Of a DNA stretch of 64,000 nt, positions 54,708 through 64,000 are shown one piece after another. The notes beneath the pieces are model-generated. The model saw only the letters and a program-made list of their open reading frames with translations, did not search any database and was not told the DNA's origin. Each line of letters starts with the position of its first letter. Position 1 is the stretch's first letter. Made by a program: the position numbers and the translations under genes. The stretch is from Loripinus fragilis (lineage: Eukaryota; Mollusca; Bivalvia; Lucinida; Lucinidae): contig OZ026517.1 in NCBI GenBank assembly GCA_964019695.1, positions 76,983,252 through 77,047,251 on the forward strand, written 5' to 3'.

Positions 54708-56431
54708 AGTAAGTGAGTATGATCACAAAATACCATAATCACAAACCGCAGACATAGACAAACAAAAAAACATAGAACAATTACAATGGGAGTAACAATA
54801 AACAAAAGGTCAACAACAACAGAACCACCGCCCCAGAACAGACAGTAGCCTAAGCCACCAAGGGGCTTAGATGCATTTTACTGGCACCAAATCTTCGCCC
54901 TAGATTCTGCTGTTGTTGAAGTACAAGAAAAGTTCAGCTCGCATGGAGGCTATCTTACTAATGCAATGTATCATCATGGAGAAACACTCTAATCAAATCA
55001 ACACACCATAATGAAACAAAGAAAATGGCTCATGACTCAAAGAAAGTCAGAGCTAAAGAAAACCTCAAGTTGAGCCAAGATGGGTTCAGCTACAGATAAA
55101 CATAAGGCACCAACCCACCGATTACAGCTTTCGTCAGAGCCGTCATAGAGTCTGAGGCCTGACCCACCGTCGTGCAATTAACGAGGAAACCATAGCTATA
55201 AACCGAGACTGGGATTAAAATTAGGCATGCAGACTGTCGCATGATCTCCCCATATATAACGTTTTACTATCTTTTTGAATTGACCACTAAAATTAGGTTT
55301 TCCAACAATTCGTTTGAATTTATAAACTAAATCACCATAGAATATAGGTTCTGATATGCCTTGTTGTAGAAGAGTTTTTAACCCAATGTTGTATCTAACA
55401 ATTAATTCTGAGTGTCTGTAGTAGAATTTAGAAAATGCTTTTCGAATTTTATGATTTCTATATTCTTGTTTAAATAACTTAGCAGTTTAAATTAAGTTTC
55501 TGCTGTTTAAGTCATCAATATTAGAACACACTCTAGCAAAACGAATAAGCTGAGAAATATATACACCATAGGAAAGAGAGTGAGGAACATCTCCATCAAA
55601 TTTTACTATTTCAAAATTAAAATCATCCTGTTTATCATAAATTTTAGAAGAAACTATGCCATTTGTTATTGACAAGTTCAAGTCCAAAAACGGAGCTTCA
55701 GTATCAGAAGAATTCGCCTTATTTAACTGAAGTCAGTGGGATATATCTGACCTAGCATTTGTTCAAAATAAGGATCATCAATATTAAGTAAGTCATCTAA
55801 ATATCTGGAGGTTGAGTTAAAAGCTTCAATAATATCAGTTTGATTATTGTCTGACAGAGACAACATAAAGTCTCTCTCATAACAAAACAAAAACAAATCT
55901 GCAACAAGAGGAGCACAATTAGTACCCATTGGAATACCTACAATTTGTCTATATAATTTCGAGCTAAATCTTATAAATATATTGTCCAAAAGATAATGGA
56001 GCGCATCACTTATTTTCTGACATGACCACAATTTATATCGTTTAGGTTGTTCAGAAGTAAAAAAGGCATTTTTATCATTACAAGCCAAATAAAGTGAGCC
56101 CTCTCTGTTTAATGTTTGTTCAATTAATTCTGTTAGATTTTCTTTGATTAGATTTTGAGGCAATGTAGTATAGAGAGTAGAGAAATCATATGTATACAAA
56201 CCAGATGCGAGAAAACCTCTAGACTTCAATTTATTAAGAATTTTACCTGAATTTTTTTAATAAACAAAAATAATTTTTTACCATTTCTTTCATAAACTGT
56301 TGTGCAATATTCAATGACATGGTTTTTAATCGCAGTGAGTCAAGAAGTCAAAAGAATAGACAACTCAGTAATTGTACATGTACTAGAATTAGCAATAAAA
56401 CGTGATTTATAAGGCCGTTTATGAAGTTTAT
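54708..56431 (-). pseudogene. Naiad RT and 3' region, second minus copy
   Basis: The 3' untranslated region (54708-55130, with small deletions) and RT. 56229-55723 is open for 168 codons: KSRGFLASGLYTYDFSTLYT (motif A), GIPMGTNCAPLVADLFLFCY (motif B) and SRYLDDLLNID with YLDD near 55810. A 1-base deletion near 55732 shifts the frame. 55687-55487 continues with LDLNLSITNGIVSSKIYDK and a deletion of about 18 bases. It ends in satellite at 56431 at exactly the same KLHKRPYK junction as the longest copy. Confidence 0.85.
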
Positions 56432-56850
56432 AAAGCCTTACCAAAAAATGGTTATTTTCTCTATTTATGCCCATACACTAATACCCTAACCAAAGCCCTG
56501 CCACAAAGGGTGTTTTATCTATTTTACCCTTATTCTAACCAAAGCCCTGCCAAAACGAGTGTTTTTCTCTGTTTTTTGCCCTTATTCTAGCCAACGCCCA
56601 ACCAAAAAGGTTGTTTTCTCAATTTTTGCCCTAATTCTTACCAAAGCGTTGCCAAAAAGGGTGTTTATCTCTATTTTTGCCCTAACCCTAACCAAAGCCC
56701 TGCCACAATGCGTGTTTTTTTTTCTATTTTTATCCTTATTCTAACCAAAGCCTTACCAAAAAACGGTGTTTTTTCTATATTTTCCCCCTTATTCTAACCA
56801 AAGTCCTACCAAATAGTGTGTTTTTCTCTATTATTACCCTTATTTGATTA
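56432..56850 (+). repeat. 51-bp satellite block, last of the main block
   Basis: About eight monomers, ending in TACCCTTATTTGATTATT. Confidence 0.9.
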
Positions 56851-57745
56851 TTTATTTTTAGGATAAATATAGTTTATTTGACATTTTGACATTTAACCAT
56901 TGCTATGTAACTGTATTGTATATTGTTTGGAGCAGCATTTCAATTTATAAGCTTTCAGAGTGTTTTGATTGGTGAAAAGGGAACTTGTTTTTTTTAAAAT
57001 GAACATACAACGTGCCTTTGGATTTATGATAGTTATAACTGGCTTATTCTAGCTAAGAATAATTAAAATCACAAAGTGAACTGCATCCAGTTCAATTGTA
57101 CCCTTCGAATTATGTGAAAAAAATGGTTGTACATATACATTCTTATGTCATAGAATCTTCCACTCTAAATGCACTGAGTGGGGCTCTGAGGCACTAAATT
57201 TTGGGTATAGGAACTATGCGTGATGTAATCTCACCTTTCTTATAGAACTAAGGTTGGCAGGGGTAATTCAAAACATTTTTGTACAATTCTTGGAATTACT
57301 ACTGACATTTCTACGGCCCTGCCATTCCACTTTCAAGATCAGTGGCTTATTCTTTTTAAGCATTGAGCTATTGGTCTGATATACCTATGGTCAGAAGTAT
57401 TTTAGTTTACTCTTGGATTAATGCTGCTCCCCTCTCTTTTCCCATTGTCAGACTGGCAATCACGGACTTATACCAGAATGGTGTTGTCACACTCTGTTCT
57501 TGTAGAATTCGCAGTCAGGTGGAATTGGTTGCTTACACTTCCCTTTAAGCTGACAAGCTGTCTGTATCATCAACCTGTACCTGTTATGGGTCTCTACAGA
57601 CTCGTATGGCATGACCCAAGGTCCACCATCCTGACTTGCAGGCATATTCTCTGACATAATGGTGCCTAAATTGCTAGGACAGACCCAGGCTGGCCGCTTG
57701 TATCAGTCAGCAGTCTCTTCAGACTCACACTTAATCCTGGTTTTA
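56851..57745. other. unique non-coding sequence
   Basis: No repeat or gene recognised. The short plus-strand frames near 57363-57654 overlap in two registers and lack domains. Confidence 0.5.
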
Positions 57746-58110
57746 AATGTATGTGCTATGTCAGGCTCTGTAAATGTACAACGCCTAGATTAACGGTTCT
57801 AATAAGACTAGCCTTGCTGCTTCACTAGCCCTTGCAGGGGATTGCTCTGAGCTGAATAATCCTGATTGATACCAAGTTGTGGAGTTTGACACAGATCTCA
57901 CTTATTTCCTTAGCTGAGATTTTCCACGCGGGTTTAAGGGGTCTCTTTATAGGCACATGTTAAAGACAGCATGATGCACTCAATATTTTAACCCTGGACT
58001 CAATGGATTAGTTCTTGGTGAACTGCTATTATCTTCAAAGTCTAAAATTATGTACGGAGAACGGAGGCATTCCATACAGTCTTAATGATGAACAACTTGA
58101 TATTGGCATG
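57746..58110 (+). repeat. ~365-bp direct repeat, copy 1
   Basis: Matches 63533-63915 (TGCTATGTCAGGCTCTG, CTTGCAGGGGATTGCTCTGA, CCAAGTTGTGGAGTTTGACA, AAAATTATGTACGGAGAA), with several indels. The copies are about 5.8 kb apart. Non-coding. Confidence 0.85.
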
Positions 58111-58566
58111 GTAGCTTAAGATTGTGCTCAGTGTTCTGCAACATTCTATACAGCTTAGAACAGTTTTATCGGAGACATCTCAGATTGTGTTCTATAAATG
58201 AGTATAAAGACACGTTATGAACAGTCGTCCTCTTAGCATCTAAGATCCCTAGTAACCAAGACACGATTGATGAGCAATCTGTTGTCTACTTTTACAGTCT
58301 TGATGAACAATTATTATCTTAGAAGTCTCTGGTGAATATATGGTACTGCAACATTATATGCACCCTCGATGAACTTCATTTTCTTAATGCTAGGATTGTT
58401 TTGGTATACTAACATAGTTTTACTAGACATTTTGACAGTCTTATAAAAATTTACTGTCATTACCAGTTTTAGTATTGTGGATTTACTCTTACCTGAAGCT
58501 GTTCGTAACTGCATTCTAGGATATGCATGCTGTGCGGGCAGACTTATTCACAGTTTTAGATATATA
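58111..58566. other. unique non-coding sequence
   Basis: Nothing recognised. Confidence 0.5.
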
Positions 58567-58920
58567 CTTGACAGCAAAAGAAACGCATAATTTTCATTTG
58601 AAACCATAATAAAAATTACCCTTAATAACATTTATTTGTTTGACAGGATTCATACGCTAGTTCCAGTGATTTCCATCAAAATGCGCTCTGTGGTTTTTGG
58701 GTATACAACATCTCTAGTTCGAGTTCATTATTAATTATTTTATAATGCCCAGAGCTATCCCTTTACTAGTTTTGCTCTGAAAAACCAACCGTTTATGATG
58801 CATTGCTGTATACACATGTTACACGCATCATTGGAAGCCTTCATATCATTAGATTATTTTCATGTCCATTCTATACAAACACACACAATAGTGAAAATAT
58901 GCGTTTCCTTTGCTGTTAAG
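58567..58920. mobile_element. 354-bp MITE with TA target duplication
   Basis: The ends are inverted repeats of about 28 bp: CTTGACAGCAAAAGAAACGC at 58567 and its near-complement GCGTTTCCTTTGCTGTTAAG ending at 58920. Both are flanked by TA. This is the Tc1/mariner signature. No ORF. Confidence 0.8.
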
Positions 58921-59202
58921 TATCTTATTAAATCTGTGCAGCTATGAAAACATGCTCATTTATGGAAGCTTAAAGGTCAGACAAACTTATTTAATTTCAC
59001 CATATAGCCATGTGTTGACTACACCTTGAGCATACCATATGACTGCATAGATTACATGCCACTGTTTGGCACTGGGGTTTTGTCCAGATTTTCATTGGAG
59101 AACTTTGGCAGTTTCTACTTGAACCAAAATTACTAATAGGCAGCATTTTGTAGCTCCCAAGATGATTGAATATCGACCTGATCTAATATTCAGATGATTA
59201 TA

Positions 59203-60242
59203 CACTGAACCGAAGTTATAAGTAGCAACCATACAATTTTTGCTCCCATTCAGAAAGTAAAAATCGCTCTCACAAAATTTAAACTCTATAAAAATGTCCA
59301 AGGCTTTGTCGAGACTCTGCAAATTATGTCATTTCAAAATGGTTGGTAGACGTAGCACAGACGAGGTCCAAGTAAAGGTACCATCATTTCAAAAAGTCAC
59401 ACTTCTTAATGTGATATAAAGTATTCATCAGATACGTTATCAATTTATATTTTAATCAGTTTAAAGATGTTTATAACAGCTGTGATATAAGATGAAAAGA
59501 ATCAAAAGTTTTTTTGACAATTGAACACTCCATTTCTCTTCTACGTTAACATGAACACAGCCACGGTCCAAAACTTATAGTATTTTAGCCTAACCATGCA
59601 GTTTGCATACTCACTTTGCATTGGTCTGTACACTATATTATCTGCGGCACAGCAGTGCCATTTTCGTGGATTCTTCATTATGAATTGGTACCACTGTTCT
59701 GTTTAAAAATTAAAATAAATCTTCAACAAATGCCATTTAAATGACCTTAAAAGTTTCACGTTAAAAACGGAAGTGGATACCAAATCAGTAAAATATATCG
59801 TTAGAAAATGGGCTTATGAAGTTGCATGGGGTTTTGTCACACACATATTAACATAAGATAAAACACATACAATGATTTTAGTATATGCAGCTGATCTTTT
59901 CCGAAATTTCGGAAAATTCGGAAAATTATCAATTTTTAAAAATTCATTAAAAATTTCTGTCATAAGCAAAATGTCAAGTGTTTGGTGTTTTTCATGTCGA
60001 CTAGGCAGGTTTGAAATCACCTGTACATATAAACTGCACTCAAAACGCTTATTTTCCTCAAAAAGTTGATTTTTGAATTTTTGAACCAAAAAATCGTGAA
60101 GCGGTAGAAAACTCTTCAAAACACCACTTAACTTCAGTCCATTATAATGCACATACTTGGCCAAAAATTCATTTCATTATCACTAGGGCTTAATCAGAAA
60201 AAAAGAAATTGAAAAGTGGCTACTTAGAACTTCGGTTCAGTG
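59203..60242. mobile_element. 1.04-kb element with TA target duplication
   Basis: CACTGAACCGAAGTTATAAG + TAGC at 59203 mirrors GCTA + CTTAGAACTTCGGTTCAGTG ending at 60242, flanked by TA on both sides. This is Tc1/mariner-like. A 116-codon minus-strand frame (59814-60164) has no DDE/D signature that I can see, so it is probably non-autonomous. A related fragment lies at 18765-18870. Confidence 0.75.
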
Positions 60243-61240
60243 TAGTTTCAGAATGTGTATGGTATACACAGACTCTTATCCTCAACCATGCCCATCTCCA
60301 GAGAAAATATTATAGAACTAAGAACAACAGACTGTGAATTCTTTATGGGACAATGCAGTGACAGCTAAAACACTTTCAACATATGAAACAGGCCTTAGAA
60401 GCTTTCAAGTTTTCAAACATTTCTGTTGATCCACTACAAGCATGTCAGCAGATGTTTTGCGTTTGTATATAGCCATTTGTTATAACATTTACATTTACAA
60501 TATAATGCTATCAAGTTGTATTTATATGGAACACACTTTGCAACAGGTGTACAGTGCCCCTTAATTGAACATGACAAATCCGGTGTACGGATTATTATGT
60601 TGTTGAATGTGTTAAATGTATAATGGTTCAAGTAAGCGACCAAGAGAACAATCGTGAAATTTTGCAGAACGGTTACATATCACCATATATGGATTATTCA
60701 CTCCATGTAGCATGTGTAATTTTGACGTAATGGGGAATTTACAATTAATCAACAGGAATTTGACCCAACTACTAATCTGTGTATTGGAGATACGACATTT
60801 ATGGATACATCCGAAGGCATCAAAAACAGACCATCCAGATATGGAATCCACATACTGTTGTTCAAATCAAACAACATTTTGAAATTATGTCCTTTTACTT
60901 TACAGACGCTGCAAAATATTTACATTGAAGAATGCAGCTACGACCCACTGTTTTTGAATGTGCTTTGAGCTGAACAAACTATCTTTTTCATATCAAACAA
61001 ATTCTACAGACTTGTTTTTGACTTAACCGGGTTTGAGTTAGTTTTTTGAAGAGCACTCATTTCGTATTGCGGCCAGTTGTTCGGTATGTAAGCGCGATGG
61101 TAAAACACTTGAGATGGGCGTCTGATTGTTATAGAACTTATCTCCATACACCAGAACAAGTGTTCCAAATTCGCAAAACACTCTCATATTTCACATAAAA
61201 TAAGTTTAAGAACAACTGGCAATGCTCATAGTTACAGAGC
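60243..61240. other. unique non-coding sequence
   Basis: Nothing recognised. Confidence 0.5.
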
Positions 61241-61289
61241 CATTCCTGCTCATCTCTCTCGGAGTGGGGATTGGGTCTGTAATGTGACT

Positions 61290-61790
61290 GTTGTTGAATC
61301 TCCTGCACATACCTAAAATGATTCATTGGGCCATCACGTGGGGAATCCTGTCTCTGTGGGTTTGCAAATAACAAGGGCAGAACAAACGCTAAACGCTTAT
61401 TGAAAGTATCGAATCTAACCAGCCACAGGGAACTTTCAATGTTCTACTATAGCTGAGCAGATTGATTTGAGTCTGATTTTGGTAGAATTATCCAAAGACA
61501 GGTTTTCTCGTGGTGGAGTTGCTGAATCTCCTGTACTTACCTAAATTGATACATTTGTAAATGTGGACCAAGGCGTGGAAAAACCTGTCTTCGCGGGTTT
61601 GCAAATAACATGGACAGAGCAGCCAGCTCATCTGTGCAGTCTGATCAGCGCCATTGTCAAACGATTATTGCAAAGTACGTATCTAACCAGCCACAGGGAA
61701 ACTTTCAATGTTCTAGCAAGTTACTATAGCTGAGCGGTCTCACTTTGGTAGATTTATCCCAAGACAGGTTTTCTCGTGATGGAGCCCATT
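61290..61790 (-). repeat. tandem duplication of ~240 bp with exon-like core
   Basis: Two copies (about 61290-61515 and 61525-61790) share TTGCTGAATCTCCTG, GGTTTGCAAATAAC, TATCTAACCAGCCACAGGGA and AGACAGGTTTTCTCGTG blocks. Read on the minus strand each has a short frame, LFANPQRQDSPRDGPMNHFR or LFANPRRQVFPRLGPHLQMY, running into GTATGT or GTAAGT. Two duplicated small exons with donors are possible, but no further exon was found. Confidence 0.45.
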
Positions 61791-62820
61791 CATTGACGTC
61801 CTCAACTACAAAAATTCATTCTCAGTTTGGGGTTATTTTTCTGTGGTTTAACAGAGGATATGTACTGTGACATTTCAGTTAACAAACTAGGTTAGGCTTG
61901 ACAAGTGTAATACATCGTTATTTAAATCAAACAAACAATGCAATAATCCGGTTTATTTCCAGGCTTATATTTCATTACAGACTATTGCTTTGAACTATGT
62001 GGCTGTGACATGATGACTGTGAGACTGGCAGCTTTATTCATAATAGGGTGTTGTTAATAATCATACACTGTGTCTCAGAACGTTGAGGGTTGGTCAACAA
62101 ACACTTTTCACTCTAACTTAACATACTATCATTCCTTGGGACCAATCAGTTGTGAACCAAACATTTCCTTTCCACCTGGGGGAAATAGCTCCATTTCTAT
62201 CAGAATTTTTCCTATTTTAATTCCCCAAGTCACTTGTATAAACTCATAGTCCCTGTTTTGTCTGTTGCCCATCTGTACTTACATGGCATTGTATTGACAG
62301 TCTAAACTGCTTTCTTCTGCTCTGCACCACGCCATGCAGCACATTTGGCCACCGCCAGCGGTACCTTGCTCCGGTGCCATCGCCATTGGTACATGCTAGC
62401 CACCACCAGTGGCACTGCTTCTCTCGTTTTACTACATTCTGTCAAGGTATATGCTCATGTAAGATAAGCAACATATTTTACTTCACTTCACTCCACTGCA
62501 GATTCGATTGTGGACTGCAAAAACTTTGCCTCCGAATGCTAGCTTGAAATTGCAGGTGATGGCCAACTCACTCCATACTGAAACCCTGCTGAGCCTAGCA
62601 GATTCTAATATTGAGGTCAAAATTAAAGCTAGTATTTGTTCACACAGAGCTGGTTCTTATTTGCAAAAGTAATGTGTAATAACTAGAGTGAATTTTCAAA
62701 CATCTTCCTTCTGGAGCTTGTCCAACCCGTAGGTAAGAAAGTATTTTAGTAAGTAAGTTTCTATTTAAAGAGGGTTAATCTTCCTTGATGCCCTCGCGTA
62801 ATTACATGTAGGTCAAATAA
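61791..62820. other. unique non-coding sequence
   Basis: A short imperfect repeat around CCACCGCCAGCGG and CCACCACCAGTGG at 62349-62416. Otherwise nothing recognised. Confidence 0.5.
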
Positions 62821-63530
62821 ACTAACCAAAGCCCTACCAAAAAGGGTGTTTTTCTCTATTTTTGCCCTTATTCTAACCAAAAGGGTGATTTCCCCGATTC
62901 TTGTCCTTATTCTAACCAAAGCCCAACCAAAACGTTTTTTTTTTTCTCTATTATTGCTCTAACCCTAACCAAAGCCCTGTCACAAAGGGTGTTTTCTCTA
63001 TTTTTGCCCTTATTCTAACAAAAGCTCTACAACAAACGTGCTTTACTGTATTTTTGCCCAAAGCCCTGCTAATAAGGGTGTTTTTTTCTCTATTTTACCC
63101 ACTATTCTAACCAAAGCCCTACCAAAAAGGGTGTTTTTCTCTATTTTTGCCCTTAATCTAACCTAAGCCCTACCAAAAAGTTTTTTTTCTATTTTAACCC
63201 TTATCCTAATCAAAGCTTGTTTTACTGTATTTTTGCCCTTATTCTAACCAAAGCCTTGCTAATAAGGTTGTTTTTCTCTATTTTACCCACTATTCTAACC
63301 AAACCAAAAGGGTGTTTTTCTCCATTTTTGCCCTAAATCTAACCAAAGCCCTACCAAAAAGGTTGTTTTTCTCTATTTTTGCCCTTATTCTAACCAAAAG
63401 GGTGATTTCCCCGATTGTTGTCCTTATTCTAACCAAAGCCCTACCAAAAAAGGTGTTTTTCTCTATTTTTGCCCTAACTCTGACCAAAGCCCTGCCACAA
63501 AGAGTGTTTTTCTCTATTTTCGTCCTTAGC
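62821..63530 (+). repeat. 51-bp satellite, distal block
   Basis: About 14 monomers without Naiad sequence, including one group of monomers that is duplicated (GGGTGATTTCCCCGATT at 62882 and 63401). Followed directly by the second copy of the 365-bp direct repeat. Confidence 0.95.
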
Positions 63531-63532
63531 CT

Positions 63533-63915
63533 TGCTATGTCAGGCTCTGAAATTGCACAGCGCCTAGCTTAAAGGTTCTTATTAGACTAGTCTTGCTACA
63601 CTTGCCCTTGCAGGGGATTGCTCTGAGCTAAATCTTCCTGATTGTGATACCAAGTTGTGGAGTTTGACACAGATCTCACTGTTTGAAGCTACTAAATATG
63701 ATCAAAATAAACTATTTCCTTAGTTGAGATTTTTCCACACGGGTTCGAGGGGTCTCTTTACAGGCTGATGTTAAAGACAGCAAGATGCAATCAATAATTT
63801 TAACCCTCGACACAATGGATTAGCTATTATCTTCAAAGTCTAAAATTATGTACGGAGAAAGAAGGCATTCCATACAGGTTTAATGATGAACAATTTGATA
63901 TATATTCATGGATCT
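63533..63915 (+). repeat. ~365-bp direct repeat, copy 2
   Basis: See 57746-58110. Here it lies immediately after satellite. Confidence 0.85.
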
Positions 63916-64000
63916 CAATATTGTGCTAAGTGTTCTATTACGTTGTATACAGCTCAGATTATGTTCTACATACCAGGGCTTCGGTTAGACAAAGCCCTTA

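Noticed and set aside
59814..60164. 116-codon minus-strand frame inside the TA-flanked element, considered as transposase
   Set aside because: No DD[E/D] spacing or helix-turn-helix pattern visible; too short.

Overview
The window is eukaryotic, AT-rich, repeat-dominated DNA. I saw no intact host gene and no CRISPR, operon or bacterial signal. The repeat content points to a bivalve mollusc, probably a clam: Penelope-like retroelements with GIY-YIG placed before the reverse transcriptase (Naiad type), a MITE with TTAACCC ends and an inner GACGC hairpin, tRNA-Cys-derived SINEs, and TTAGGG-type telomere-like motifs. The genus cannot be told from sequence alone.

Layout. 0.4-7.4 kb: a dead non-LTR LINE, with its first 2.6 kb present twice in tandem; both copies carry the same 371-bp TTAA-flanked MITE inside ORF1. 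7.7-8.3 kb: three hairpins resembling microRNA precursors, with conserved cores and diverged but still paired stems. 10.13-18.56 kb: an 8.43-kb segment bounded by 97-bp, nearly identical terminal inverted repeats with a 5-bp target duplication; it is filled with satellites, a 1-kb foldback element and a SINE fragment. 20.2-29.3 kb: minisatellites, then a 362-bp satellite split by nested terminal-inverted-repeat elements that contain a second pair of hairpins with compensatory base changes.

29.3-56.8 kb is one large block: a 51-bp satellite (17 codons long, so open reading frames are artefactual) interleaved with at least eight fragments of one Naiad family, plus repeated ~245-bp exon-like units. 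The longest Naiad copy (50.3-53.95 kb, minus strand) shows the order GIY-YIG, CxC linker, RT. It has in-frame TGA codons exactly where conserved cysteines are expected, matching the known selenoprotein Naiads of clams. Most Naiad 3' ends meet the satellite at the same monomer position. 56.8-62.8 kb: mostly unique sequence with two TA-flanked MITEs and a few duplications. 62.8-63.5 kb: another block of the 51-bp satellite.

All coding sequences recognised with confidence belong to mobile elements and are broken. The most interesting candidates are the covarying hairpins, the UGA-containing Naiad, the fixed Naiad/satellite junction, and the 8.43-kb element.
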